Positions 1 through 12,850 of a stretch of 64,000 nt of DNA are shown piece by piece. Both the position numbers and the translations under genes were made by a program. A model generated the notes under the pieces. It was not told the DNA's origin. It saw only the letters and a list, made by a program, of their open reading frames with translations, and ran no database searches. Numbering within the stretch: the first letter of the stretch is position 1; the number at the start of each line of letters is the position of its first letter. The DNA is from Chaunax sp. Z400 (taxonomy: Eukaryota; Chordata; Actinopteri; Lophiiformes; Chaunacidae): the NCBI GenBank assembly GCA_037577475.1, contig CM075195.1:755001-819000 (forward strand). Reading direction: 5' to 3'.

Positions 1-154
1 GTGGCTCTTGGTTTAGGTGGGTGGATGAAAATGTGATGATGTCAGAGCCGATCTGTGCATCATCATCACTAGTGTGTAACTCCTGTGTTGTGAAGCCTCC
101 TATGTAGTTTCATCTGATTTATCCTTTAAATGCAGTAAAAATACTGCAGCTTTT

Positions 155-196
155 GACCACACCTCATTTAACACCTGACCACACCTCATTTAACAC
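155..196. repeat. Two-unit copy of the 22-bp minisatellite
   Basis: Two units of GACCACACCTCATTTAACAC type, the same unit that forms the large array at 41885-42620. Confidence 0.8.
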
Positions 197-529
197 TAAC
201 ATGGACGCACAGATGGATGAAGTAATTTTTCATTACTTTTGATTCTTTGATTCTTTTTTTCTGACAATACTTTAAGTTTTGTAGTTTTTAATGTGGGACT
301 TGTAGTTTTAGTGGAGTATTTTCACAGTGTGTTATAAGTACTTGTACTGAAGTAACTGAATACTTCTTCCACCCCTGACATGTACTCTCTGTCTTTTCTC
401 TGCTCTCTAGATTTGATTTCCACTGTCTGCTCTTCACTCCATCCATAGTTTTGTTCCTAATGGGCTTTATTACAGCTCAGACTGTTTCTCTGCAGCCCAA
501 TCAGTTTGTTGTCGTCGCCTCAGTAAAGA

Positions 530-840
530 AAGTTTGACATGATGAGTGAGCTACTGTCATCATCATCATCCCAGACTAACAACCATCATAAACAACCTGT
601 CTGAACCATGACGCCGAGGTGTGTGTGTGTGTGTGTGGTGTGACACAGTGTGTTTCCACATCAGTTGGTATCTGAAACGTTTCGGTGTGTCTCCATCGGA
701 AGTTTCCTCACAGCAGGAAGTCGCTCCACCCACACTGACTCACTCTGAAATAAAAGTGTGTTTTATGATTTTTAAATGCTGTGATTTGACTATTTTTGTG
801 CAATTATGACATCTTCTGAATAAAATTAAATCGTTTCTAT
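530..840 (+). other. Possible 3' end of a transcript from the left
   Basis: Two plus-strand poly(A)-type signals (AATAAA near 750 and 820) follow unstructured sequence. This could be a 3' UTR of a gene beyond the left edge, but no coding exon is visible, so it is a weak inference. Confidence 0.2.
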
Positions 841-1025
841 AATTCTGTCTGCCTGATGTTCAAAGCTCATAAACACACTAACTTTTCCTCACACTACTAG
901 TCTCAGTGTTGACAGCCGCAGCAACACGACAACGCAAAAAATACATTAAAATGTGTTAATTTGTTGGAACGGTGTGTTTTGGTAGCGAGTGACAACATTG
1001 TTTTCACAAAACTAACAAAAAAAAT

Positions 1026-1910
1026 TCCCATTAGAAATAATGTTAAATCAACATGACCAGAGCTGAAACCCCGCCCCTCTTTGAAGGCTTCACAGCACCT
1101 GAACATAAAAATATGATTAAAAGTCTAAACTGGTCTCCAGAATCTGGACTTTACTGGACCAAATGGACATTTTGATATGTAGACTGGTTTTCATGAAATC
1201 CCAGTTTAGGTTTGGGGTCATTTTGTCTGGTTTCAGATTTTGGAACCAGTCTAGGAGGAATGTTGACAGAGTGGGTGACATCATTGTTAGTGTGGTGACA
1301 TCATCGTTAGAGCGGTGACATCATCGTTAGAGTGGTGACATCATTATTAGAGTGGTGACATCATCGTTAGAGTGGAGGTCAACTGTAAAATGGTCTAAAA
1401 TCTTCTCTTTAATTTGTTCTCACTCCCTCAGTTTTTACTCCACATCCATAATGTTGACATGAAAACGTAGTAAACTTTGTGCTGCTTCTAGTGATGCTAA
1501 TTTGGAAGCTAACAGACAAACACTTCTGGTTCAGGGAGGCCCCGAGCAACAGGAAGTCCAACCAACTGCCTCATCAGCTCCCATTTGAACTTGGAGCTGA
1601 AAATAGTGGAGGAAAGCAGACAGTAGCAGTTTTCTCTCTGCTGTCATGTTGACATTTTGAACTTGATCCATACAAATGATAGATCTACATGTTCAGCAGC
1701 TTCTTAGGATGCTGACGGTGTCTCATTTTAACAAGACCACCTACAGGGTTTGGATCAGGCTCTGGTTCCAGTGCTGCTTCAGGGGCTTTCTCTCTGTCTA
1801 CCTCAATGAGTCGGCATTTTCAGGACCAGATACAGTTACACACAGCTGATGCTGATTAAACCTCCAATCAGCTTACTGCTCTGCTCTGATTGGTCCATTC
1901 ATGATCAGCT
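1026..1910 (+). repeat. Dispersed 1-kb repeat, copy A
   Basis: Shares almost its full length with copies at 51350, 53236 and 61272. Blocks in order: CCCCGCCCCTCT, TCTAAACTGGTCTCCAG, CATTTTGATATGTAGACTGG, an internal 20-bp VNTR (about 1270-1376, about 5 units), GTTGACATGAAAACGTAG, GAGCTGAAAATAGTGGAGG, CCTACAGGGTTTGGATCAGG and CAGCTGATGCTGATT. No TIRs, LTRs or ORF were recognised. Confidence 0.85.
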
Positions 1911-2867
1911 ACTGGCAGTTGAGACCCTCAACAAGAAACTTGACCTACTACTACTAATACTAACAGTACGACTAATACTAATAGTATTACTTACACTGAC
2001 ACAAAGAATGTAGCCTATGAACCTTCATGATACTGCTGTCAACAAGTCTAGTACTAGCATTAATAGCATTAATAAAAGATACACACTAAGTGAGGAATGT
2101 TGTAGATATCCTGACCTTCAGCTCTGGATACAATATTTAAAAAGAATAAACACACAAACATTGTTTTCAGATCACATGAGACAAAACAGACGGTGACACA
2201 TGTCAGCTGTATCAATAGTTAATATATTGATCAGGCTTACCAGTTATTTGACAGCCATGATGTTTTGTTTGTCATTCAGGCCAGTGTGAATCCTCCTCTT
2301 ACAACCACATAACTGACTTTAGTTAGCCCACAGCGGCTCAGGCGTTAGCACGCAGCAACTCACCGAACTATTCAAACAGGCAGTGAAAGAGAAGATCGCT
2401 GTTTCTTCTCACTCCACTCATGTGATCGATGACAAACCAGGGCAAGAAGAAACAAGTGAATAAAAAAGGAAACATGGAGAGAGAGAGAGAGAGAGAGAAA
2501 GTGATAGTGAAGGAGAGAAGCAGGAACAGACATGTCCTGTTTTTCTGTCCGGTATCAACTCGATTGGAGGAGCTCAGGTAGAGAGACCTGAGGGGAGAGA
2601 GTGAGTCAGAGAGCAAATTAAAAGATAGATAGATGGAAAGATAGTGGAGTAGAGGTAGAGAGATGCTGCAGGCGTTGATTATTAACACGCCAACAACAGC
2701 TGCTCATGAATCATTTATGTCAAACCGTATAACACACTGGTAGCAGGACGAAAACACACACATTCATATCAAAGAACACAACACTACTACAGGACAGCTG
2801 TGGTCACTCAGCACACAGGAGAGAAGAAGAAAATCAAACAGACACACCTCCACACCACTTCACCTCA
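1911..2867. other. Intergenic DNA with (GA)n
   Basis: Only a (GA)n microsatellite at about 2476-2499 was recognised. No gene. Confidence 0.6.
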
Positions 2868-3092
2868 TTGTTCACCATTATCACGTCACCATTATCATAT
2901 CATCATTATCATATCACCATATATCATATCACCATTATCATATCATCATATCACCATTATCATATCATCATATCACCATTATCATATCATCATTATAATA
3001 TCATCATTATCATATCACCATTATCACATCATCATATCACCATTATCATATCACCATTATCACATTATAATATCACCATTATCACCATCTAA
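2868..3092. repeat. ATCACCATTATCAT-type tandem array
   Basis: Imperfect repeats of CACCATTATCATATCATCAT. They explain the His/Ile/Tyr-rich open frames here. Confidence 0.9.
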
Positions 3093-3285
3093 TTGGTTGA
3101 CCCTGTAAAGCTCCTCCTACATCTGGAATCATGTATTTATCATCAGTAGATTTTCCAGAATGGAGGCTGTGGATCTGTTTTATAACTTCTTACCTTCACA
3201 GATCCATAAATGCATTGAATGAGTCTGAAACTGCATTATCTCAGCTACCTGTAGGGGGCAGTGTCACGTCTCTACCCCTCTCTGT

Positions 3286-3780
3286 AAAGGCCCATTTATA
3301 CTCTATGTAGTAAAAGACGGAGAAGGAGATGGGCGGAGCCTTCCGTGCATTCATTCCGTACATAAATATTTTCGGAGAGCGAAACGGAGCAATACCACCG
3401 GAAACAGTCGGGGGCAGCGTAGCTGCAATTCAAGCAAGGCATGACAAATATGTAGGAACCAACGAAGAAGAAAAAAGTGAAGCGATAAAGTGTAGAAACT
3501 CTCCGTCCTCAAGTCTCGATGTATTTAATGACCTCACAGACCCGGTGAGGTCATCGTTAGCTCCGCTTTACTGCTTTGTATTTACTGGTTACATCATCAC
3601 AACCTCCTCCGACCGCCGCCATCTTTGTTGTTGTTGAAACTTTTGACTCTTCACTGCCTTCTAGTGGTTGTATGGATGTGGACGTAGAGGATGTACAGAG
3701 GTACGTATGGGTCGACGGATAGACTGTTTGTGGACGGACGTCTCCATTTACGTACGTAGAGGGAGCATAAATGTGCCTTT
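3286..3780. mobile_element. MITE-like non-autonomous DNA transposon
   Basis: A 495-bp block bounded by terminal inverted repeats: AAAGGCCCATTTATACTC at 3286-3303 and the reverse complement of AAAGGCACATTTATGCTC at 3763-3780 (16 of 18 match). The interior has no transposase. The subterminal parts (AGACGGAG, ACGTACG, CGGACG motifs) resemble fish PIF/Harbinger or hAT MITEs. Target duplications were not clear, so superfamily is unassigned. Confidence 0.65.
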
Positions 3781-5150
3781 GCTGTGACCCATACATACTG
3801 ACCCCCCCACATAGAGATTTAATCTACCACATCTGGATCAGGATCAGGATCTGGATCCAGATAGTGGTGGAACAACTTGAGTTGTTGCCTATTTTTATTA
3901 TGATTGGTCTATTAGAGCTACTTTCTAGCTTCACTACTAGGAATAAGTGAATACACCGTTATGGGTATCAGTACCCGGAAGGGGCGGGGCTTAAATAGGG
4001 TGTCTTTTAAACCAGAAGGGTGTGTGCAGTCAAACACATGCGCTATGAAACAGTCTATATATTATACTATTATTTAATTTAAACTACTTGGTTTCATTTA
4101 TTTACCTTAATGAATATTTACCCCCCCCCCCCATATCTACATATCTACACCCACATTCCTACCATGTTACACAGTAATAGTAATATTATTCTCTTGTAGT
4201 ACTTACAATATACTTTAATATAAAACACAAAGTTTGTACTCTGTTCATTTCATTTATCATGTAGGAGTAACCAGGAAGTATTTCACTGATACCTCATGTG
4301 TACTTCAATAGTTATGCTGTAATATAATGTAGTAGTAGTAGTAGTAATCCTTCCTTCTCTGGTTATTATCATATATAAATATTAATGTGATACAAAGATA
4401 AAAGCAACTTCTACTTCTTCTACGTCTACGCTCAAAGTTATCTGTAAAGTTTACGTCTCCCCCCTCTTCCTCACCTTTTTGCCTGCTCCCTTTTTTTTCT
4501 TCCTCGTCTTTCTCCTCTCCTCTTCAGTCCTCGTCGCTTCTTCCTTTGCGCTCATCTGTTGCTTTCTGTCGTTTTGTCTTCTACCTTCTTCTCCGCCACT
4601 TCCTTTTCTGCACCCACCCACTCGCTCATTACCACACATATTTTGCACACACATCCACTTTCTATTCCCCTCATTCGAGGTTATGGGTCCCCTTCAGACT
4701 GAGCGCCACAGGCTCCACCATCGTGTATCTGTGTGTTCATGAGTCTTCTTCTCTCCAGCTGTCAGATGAACAGCAGCTCACAGTCCTACTGGGACCCAGG
4801 CAGGAGAACCAACATGCTACTGTTACTAGCCATCACCATAGAAATAAAATGAGTAGAGAAGATAATCACACCGTGGGGGGCTTTTAGGGGCTGCATGAGA
4901 CACTATGTGTTCCTGAAAATCCTGCTGCTGGCCTGTTTGCTGCTGTTGTCTCACCGTGTTCCTGAGGCCTGGTGTCCGTTTCTCTCTATACAGCATTTAC
5001 AGTAATGAAGTTTACAATCAAACATAATAAATAATCACAGGTTTTAGGAGCAGAGCACAGAAATATGTGTGTAAAGGTTTTGGGTTAAGAGGATTGTGTC
5101 CGGCTTAAACTTGAAAGTTTAAACATTAACTCCACCGATTAGGTTATGAT
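3781..5150. other. Intergenic DNA with low-complexity tracts
   Basis: Contains a C-run at about 4121-4131, a short (TAG)n near 4330 and a pyrimidine-rich stretch at 4455-4620. Open frames here are low-complexity artefacts. No gene. Confidence 0.6.
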
Positions 5151-5151
5151 T

Positions 5152-6090
5152 TCATGTTGGTTGGTTTCTTGGTTGGCTGGTTGGTGGTTTGATTGGTTGG
5201 TTGATAGGTTGGTTGGTTCTTTGGGTGGTTGGTTGGCTGGTTGGTTGGTTTGTTAGTAAGTTGGTTCATTGTTTGGTTGGTGGTTTGGTTGGTTCTTTGG
5301 GTGGTTTGTTGGTTGATTGGTTCTTTGGGTGGTTGGTTGGTTGGGTTGGTTGGTTGATTGGTTGGTTGGTTGATCGGTTGGTAGGTTGGTTGGTTGATCG
5401 GTTGGTAGGTTGGTTGGTTGATTGGTTCTTTGGTTGGTTGGTAGATTGGTTGGTTCTTTGGGTGGTTGGTTGGTTGATTGGTTGATTGGTTCTTTGGGTG
5501 GTTGGGTTGGTGGGTTGATTGGTTGGTTGGTTCTTTGGATGGTTGGGTCGGTTGTTTGGGTGGTTGGGTTGGTTGTTTGATTGGTTGGTTCTTTGGTTGG
5601 TTGGTGGTTGGTTTTTTGGTTGATTGGTTGGTTGGTTGATTGGTTCTTTGGTTGGTTGGGTTGGTTGTTTGATTGGTTGGTTGGTTTGTTAGTAAGTTGG
5701 TTCATTGTTTGGTTGGTGGTTTGGTTGGTTCTTTGGGTGGTTTGTTGGTTGATTGGTTCTTTGGGTGGTTGGTTGGTTGGTTGGTTGGTTGATCGGTTGG
5801 TAGGTTGGTTGGTTGATTGGTTGGTTGGTTGATTGGTAGGTTGGTTGGTTGATTGGTTGGTTGGTTGATTGGTTCTTTGGTTGGTTGGGTTGGTTGTTTG
5901 ATTGGTTGGTTCTTTGGGTGGGTGGTTGGTTGGTTCTTTGGGTGGTTGGTTCTTTGGGTGGTTGGTTGGTTCTTTGGGTGGTTGGGTTGGTTGTTAGATT
6001 GGTTGGTTATTTGGTTGGTTGGTTCTTTGGGTGGTTGGTTCTTTGGTTGGTTGGTTCTTTGGGTGGTTGGTTCTTTGGGTGGTTGGTACT
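5152..6090 (+). repeat. GGTT-type array (GGTTGGTTGATTGGTTCTTT)
   Basis: About 940 bp of G/T-rich plus strand built from GGTT, GATT and CTTTGGGT blocks with a loose higher-order order. It gives artefactual VGWLVGW frames (plus) and NQPTNQPT frames (minus). Confidence 0.95.
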
Positions 6091-7017
6091 CAGTAGTGCG
6101 TTACTATAAAGTCCAGTTGGATCATAAATAAAGTTTCTTTTTGGAGCTGAACCTGGATTTCTAGATCTTTCCTCCATGGCTGTCTTTATCCTGACACACC
6201 ATCCTCTGTGCTCATCCACTAAAAGAAGACTGGTTCGTCCTTCCTGCAGTTCCTTCATGATCCCCTGAACCGACGGAGCGTCTAGAGTCTCTAACTTCTG
6301 TCTGTTGTGACATTTCATCTCTGAACTGATACTGTGTACGTGTTTTAGTGGCTCATCTCTAAAGCTCGTCTGCAAACCTAATTTCCCCCATGAACACTAA
6401 CAGCAGTGACTGAATGAATTAAGTGACTTCAGCGGTGCCTTGTGAACGGGTCTCATTAGTTTCTATGGTGATTCAGGGCCATGGATGGAAAATGATTCGC
6501 TGTAGACTCGCTGCTCAAATATTTCAATTCATCCGATTATGACGTGAGGAGCTGTCATGGGAGTGAGTGAACATAAGGATGCAGAGAAGAAGAGGCTGTA
6601 GACATACAGGAAGTCAAAAGAAAAGAGAAGAAGAGGATCCACACCAGAATCAACTAATAAATTATTTTAACCCTTTTTTCTAGAACAAGACAGAGTGATA
6701 TTGTAAGTACATGCTAAGTACTTGATTATCTACAAGTACTAATATTCACACTGTGTTCTTTCAGCCTGTATTTCTAAACACATTCTACCTTTTCTGTAAA
6801 ATGATTCCAACTCATCAGCAGGTGTTATTGATACTTACCATGGAAACATGATAGCCTGGGTGAGGAGGTTAATGACATAAAATCTAAATTTATCTCATTA
6901 AAGAGATTAAAGAAATTAATTCAACTTGATTTTATCTGTTTTTAAGTCTTTAAAGTATTTTGTAAAGTTATTACTGCTCTATCATTGAAAGGTATTAATT
7001 TATATGCAGTGAAAGAC
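6091..7017. other. Intergenic DNA, no feature recognised
   Basis: A minus-strand open frame ends in 6120-6375 but runs out of the GGTT array and matches no known family. It is treated as non-coding. Confidence 0.5.
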
Positions 7018-9046
7018 AGATGGACAGAGTAGATGATAGACAGATGATAGATAAATGATAAATGATAGACAGATGATAGATAAATGATAAATGATAGACA
7101 AATGATAGATAAATAATAAATGATAGACAGATGATAGATAAATGATAGACAGATGATAGATAAATGATAAATGATAGACAGATGATAGATAAATGATAAA
7201 TGATAGACAGATGATAGATAAATAATAAATGATAGACAGATGATAGATAAATGATAAATGATAGACAGATGATAGATAAATGATAAATGATAGACAGATG
7301 ATAGATAAATGATAAATGATAGACAGATGATAGATAAATGATAAATGATAGACAGATGATAGATAAATGATAAATGATAGACAGATGATAGATAAATGAT
7401 AAATGATAGACAGATGATAGATAAATGATAAATGATAGACAGATGATAGATAAATGATAAATGATAGACAGATGATAGATAAATGATAAATGATAGACAA
7501 ATGATAGATAAATGATAAATGATAGACAAATGATAGATAAATAATAAATGATAGACAAATGATAAATGATAAATGATAGACAGATGATAGATAAATGATA
7601 AATGATAGACAGATGATAGATAAATAATAAATGATAGACAGATGATAGATAAATGATAGACAGATGATAGATAAATGATAAATGATAGACAGATGATAGA
7701 TAAATGATAGACAGATGATAGATAAATGATAAATGATAGACAGATGATAGATAAATAATAAATGATAGACAGATGATAGATAAATGATAGACAGATGATA
7801 GATAAATGATAAATGATAGACAGATGATAGATAAATGATAAATGATAAATGATAGACAGATGATAGATAAATGATAGACAGATGATAGATAAATGATAGA
7901 CAGATGATAGATAAATGATAAATGATAGACAGATGATAGATAAATGATAAATGATAGACAGATGATAGATAAATGATAAATGATAGACAGATGATAGATA
8001 AATGATAAATGATAGACAGATGATAGATAAATGATAAATGATAGACAGATGATAGATAAATAATAAATGATAGACAGATGATAGATAAATGATAGACAGA
8101 TGATAGATAAATGATAAATGATAGACAGATGATAGATAAATGATAAATGATAAATGATAAACAGATGATAGATAAATGATAAATGATAAATGATAGACAG
8201 ATGATAGATAAATGATAAATGATAGACAGATGATAGATAAATGATAGACAGATGATAGATAAATGATAAATGATAGACAGATGATAGATAAATGATAAAT
8301 GATAGACAGATGATAGATAAATGATAAACAGATGATAGATAAATGATAGACAGATGATAGATAAATGATAAATGATAGACAGATGATAGATAAATGATAA
8401 ATGATAGACAGATGATAGATAAATGATAAATGATAGACAGATGATAGATAAATGATAGACAGATGATAGATAAATGATAGACAGATGATAGATAAATGAT
8501 AAATGATAGACAGATGATAGATAAATGATAAATGATAGACAGATGATAGATAAATGATAAATGATAGACAGATGATAGATAAATGATAGACAGATGATAG
8601 ATAAATGATAAATGATAGACAGATGATAGATAAATGATAGACAGATGATAGATAAATGATAGATGATAGATAAATGATAGACAGATGATAGATAAATGAT
8701 AAATGATAGACAGATGATAGATAAATGATAAATGATAGACAGATGATAGATAAATGATAAATGATAGACAGATGATAGATAAATGATAGACAGATGATAG
8801 ATAAATGATAAATGATAGACAGATGATAGATAAATGATAAATGATAGACAGATGATAGATAAATGATAGACAGATGATAGATAAATAATAAATGATAGAC
8901 AGATGATAGATAAATGATAAATGATAGACAGATGATAGATAAATGATAGACAGATGATAGATAAATGATAAATGATAGACAGATGATAGATAAATGATAA
9001 ATGATAGACAGATGATAGATAAATGATAGACAGATGATAGATAGAT
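7018..9046. repeat. 2-kb GATA-type satellite
   Basis: About 2 kb of ATGATAGACAGATGATAGAT followed by AAATGATAA blocks in variable order, all variants of GATA/GACA. The minus-strand open frames (SIIYHLSIIC type) cross it because blocks add up to multiples of three; they are not genes. Confidence 0.97.
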
Positions 9047-9290
9047 AACAGTGACATGAAGTCTGTCTGCATCTCAGGATGAAGAGTGATGGAACAGAGA
9101 CCTCTAGTGGCGTCTGAGGGACCAGCAGGTCTCAGGAAAAACTTCAGGATCCACAACTGATAGATCTCATTGGTGTGGATGCTGAAGGCATTCACAACCT
9201 ATGTTCTACAAAAAAAAAAAAAATTCTCTATTTTTATTATAAGATTTTCGGCTCTTAACTACTTTAACATACTTCTACGTTGAAACTTCA
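9047..9290. other. Short unique flank after the satellite
   Basis: Contains an A-run near 9211-9224. No gene seen. Confidence 0.5.
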
Positions 9291-10385
9291 TTCAAATGTC
9301 AAAAGATTCAGAAAATTCAGGGCATTCCGGCTATTATTCAGCTTTTTCATATCTTCCATACTTTCCAAGATATTCCCAATTTTCCACAAAAAAATGCCCC
9401 ATTCATTCCATATTGGAAAAAGTTCAAAATCTTCATACTTTTCAAAGATTCACTAATCCTTCATATTTTTTAGCTACAAATGCCATTCAAAGTTTCAGGC
9501 GTTCAGACAAGTTTAAACTATTCAAAAAACATTAAACTAATTCAGTATAATTAATAGTTTTCACTTAATCCTTCCTCAAACTTCATGTAGTTTCAGGATT
9601 TCAGCCATTCCTAGAGTGAGAGCTGGGATCTGCTAGAGAGGAGAGAGAACAGAAAATAAAACAGAAATAGACTAACAAAATCGCCCATACGGCTACAATT
9701 TTGACTCTACAGCCATGAAACGTACAGAAACGGTAGGAAAAGTTGTCGTGGTTTGATTAAATGTACCTACATAAGTGTAGCACCTACGGTTTGGGCTAAA
9801 TGAAGCTCCAAACGCCAAGAGTAACCTCCAACTGCCCCATCTGCACCCATATTAAATCTTGTCTCACAGTCTGCCAAAACTCTGAGATGATCAAAAACGT
9901 AAACTGCAATTACTCTGTCATATTTTCACTTAATCCACACAAAAAGCACACCATTGCGTTCAGCTGGGTCTGAGGATGCTCACGGTCCGGTCATTTCACT
10001 GATACGAACTACGGTTTGGCTCTCGCAGCGCTATTTCTGAGGGGTGCTTTTTGACTGTTTCTGTGTCAATGAGTCAGCAAGTCTCACACAGCTGCAGCTA
10101 ATTAGCATGCAGGCAGTTGACACGGTTCATGCTGATTGGTGGATTTAAATTCAGCACTTCCTTATGTTCTGAGCTGTTTTAAACTTGACTCCTCTGTGTC
10201 TGACTGACAGATAATTCATCATATTTAGACCCTGCCTCACTTTTCCACTTATTCAGAGTATTTCAACAAACTTAAAGATATTTCTCATCGTTATTTATTT
10301 ATTATTATACGTTATAATTATTTATTAGCAAATTATTGTGTAAAGTGTGGCAGTGTAAAAATGGCAGCACAAAGTAGAGGACTTG
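9290..10385. repeat. AT-rich probable dispersed fish repeat
   Basis: 9290-9540 is rich in ATTCAG/TTTTCATA/CTTCCATACTTT motifs typical of an abundant teleost repeat. The following block (GCCCATACGGCTACAATTTT, GTCGTGGTTTGATTAAA) also has repeat character. Family not identified. Confidence 0.45.
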
Positions 10386-10389
10386 CTCT

Positions 10390-10560
10390 GATCCTGACTC
10401 TGGATGAAGCCTAAAGACGCTCAGCGCCTCGTCATGCTGCCGTTTGTAGTGTAGCATAAAGACGCTCAGCGCCTCGTCATGCTGCCGTTTATAGCGTAGC
10501 GTAAAGACGCTCAGCGCCTCGTCATGCTGCTGTTTGTAGTGTAGCGTAAAGACGCGGCGC
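10390..10560. repeat. ~50-bp tandem repeat x3+
   Basis: Three units of TAAAGACGCTCAGCGCCTCG followed by TCATGCTGCCGTTTGTAGTG and TAGCG, with a partial fourth. The GC-rich unit contains the near-palindrome GGCGCTGAGCG. Confidence 0.9.
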
Positions 10561-10646
10561 TCACATTAAAAACAATTAAACAAATACTCTGACCACAGGA
10601 AAAAATGCTCTGGTGAACACAGACCCTAACACTTGTGTCAAGGATT

Positions 10647-10730
10647 GTGGGCCTTGGCGGAGGTTTGCGCTCTCCAAGCGCTTTTGTTATTGTTATTCTT
10701 TATTGTTATTCTTTATTGGTTATTGTTATT
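10647..10730 (+). repeat. Fish dispersed-repeat fragment
   Basis: GGCCTTGGCGGAGGTTTGCG then CTCTCCAAGCGC followed by a TTATTG tail. This motif is common in teleost genomes and is present four times in the window. Confidence 0.6.
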
Positions 10731-12050
10731 GTCAGACTGGTATCCATCACAGCCTCAGCAGTGTACTGGAGAGAGGTCTGAAAGGCCTCACCAGACATAT
10801 CTATCGATTGACGGACCAATAGCTCGATAGATCACATATTTTTATACCACACTGGTGACGACTGACGGAGCCAAAGGTTTGAGGCTTCATCAGTTCAGAA
10901 GATCCACAGCTGCTGATTCTTCATGATGGGACTTCAGTCAGGACCACATGAAGCTTCAGGTTCTGAACCTGGTCTTCTGCTGCTGGACAACTTAGTGAGT
11001 CATTTTTAATCATGTTTCCCCTTTGTTCACCTCCTGTTTTATCTTTCAGGTCTTTAATCTTCTTCTCCTGCTGTCCAGACAAATGGTGGATAATTAAAGT
11101 ACATTTGTTTGCTTGTTTCGTAAAAGGCAACTCTAAAGCTAACAGTTTCGTTAGCTCGTCAGTCACTGCAATGAAGAAATGTTTGTTCTACAACATACTG
11201 AAGGATTAGCATGTTTCCTCCAACATGCTGTTCGTTGTGTGTGAAGTTAGTTTAACGGGGAAAGAAGCAAAAGAGAAGAATTTATTCATGAATGTTATTA
11301 TTGGAAGACATTTAACAGTTTAGCCCTAACAGTCCAACATTCAACTCCGTCACAACAGAAAGAAAATGTGTTTATGAGCCTTCATTAGAGTTTTTTCAAT
11401 AAAGCATTAAATAGTTTCAACCAGTTTAAACTGAGCTCAGGATTACCTAAACCGGTCTTTGTGTTTAAACTTAAAATGATCTTTTATACAACAGATCTAA
11501 ACTACATCTACAGCAAACGGTCCCACTAGTTTCCTCGTTATTCCTTCCACAGCATTGAGAAAATTTGAATAGTTTCATTTCAACAATTTTCTCCATATTG
11601 AAACTCATTCTTTGAATTATATCGTAACAAACCAACTATAACTAGATACAGTGTAAAAGTTAGGACCTAAAACTTCAAACGCCCAGCAGTTACAGAGGAA
11701 ACTGAACAAATAAATACATTCAGCAGTAAATATGTTAACATACAGAGTGCAAAACAAGAACAAAAAAAACAAAACAAACAAAAACAAGAAATGTAACAGA
11801 GACAGCTGCTTTAACGTAGCGCCGCTCAAACCTCAGCAAAAAGAAGAATCAGCTGAAAAATAAACGTGTCTCCTTTAAAGGTTATCATTAGAATTCATGT
11901 TACTAAAAGGTGAATGTTGGTCCAATCCAAAATTTATACTATTTATTTAAAGCTATTTAAATATAACTTTTTTTTCTGGCTCAACTTTTTGCAACTTTGA
12001 AAGTTTTATTCAGTTTGCTATACTGTGCTATTTTTGATTTGTGTTCATTC
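10731..12050. other. Intergenic DNA, no feature recognised
   Basis: AT-rich non-coding sequence. Short open frames on both strands have no family resemblance. Confidence 0.5.
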
Positions 12051-12054
12051 TGGC

Positions 12055-12375
12055 TGACATTAGCTAAGGTTACCTGTGATAGTAGACATTAGTTAAGGAC
12101 AGCTGAAAAAGCTGATATTAGCAAAGGTTGGCTGTAATAGCAGACATTAGCCAAGGATAGCTTTAAAAGCTGATAATAGGCAAAGGTTAGCTGTGATAGC
12201 GGACATTAGCCAAGGATAGCTGAAAAAGCGGATATTAGTTAACATTAGCTGTGATAGCTGACTTTTAACAATGATAGCTTATATTATCTGACGTTAGCTA
12301 TGAATGCTGATAGTCAACATTCGTTAGTTAGTATGAGTTAACATTAACTGTCATAGGTGATAGTGGTAGCAGACA
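12055..12375. repeat. Degenerate ~50-bp tandem repeat (TTAGCTGTGATAGC...)
   Basis: Diverged units containing GACATTAGCCAAGGATAGCT and GAAAAAGCTGATATTAG. It is an old array, much more decayed than the others in the window. Confidence 0.75.
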
Positions 12376-12635
12376 TTTGCTAATGTTAGCCATTAGAATC
12401 CAACCACATACAGTAATTATGGTTTTTCAGTTTTTACCATATTTAAAACTGTTTTTTCTTGCTTTTACTATTTTGGCCCTTTTTTGTTTTTTCTGTTTTT
12501 GGTTTTTTTATATAGATTTTCCTGTTTTTACCATTTTTATTTTTATTTCCAAATATCCAATAAAAAAATGCAAAAAATGTCCAAGAGAATCTCTCTGGTT
12601 CCAACATGATCCAGATTACTGGAGAGTTTACATCA

Positions 12636-12850
12636 TGTAAATGTGAATTTCCCCACTGTGGGACTAATAAAGGGATATCTTATCTTATCTTATCTTATCT
12701 TAACAGAACAGAACAGAATGATCCTGTATAAGTGTTGTCTTTGGTACAGAAGCAGCTGCTCAGGTTTTAAAACATCTGAAGGCTTCATTACCTCCATGTT
12801 CCTCCTGAAGAACTGTCTGGCTACTGACGAATGTCAATAAAGTTTGTTTG
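12636..12850 (+). mobile_element. LINE 3'-end-like sequence with (TATCT)n tail
   Basis: GTGAATTTCCCCACTGTGGG then ACTAATAAAGG and (TATCT)n at 12671-12700 is the typical 3' terminus of a teleost non-LTR retrotransposon. The next block ends with TGTCAATAAAGTTTGTTTG, a second 3'-end-like sequence. Confidence 0.65.

Noticed and set aside
5189..6131. Hydrophobic VGWLVGW frames and NQPTNQPT frames
   Set aside because: Derived from the GGTT array.
6007..6375. 122-codon minus frame with partly non-repetitive sequence
   Set aside because: Its C-terminal part runs into the GGTT array and the unique part matches no family I know. Left as non-coding, with some uncertainty.
7000..9195. 731-codon open frame on the minus strand
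   Set aside because: Its body is translation of the GATA-type satellite (SIIYHLS repeats). Other frames are open too, so there is no evidence of coding.
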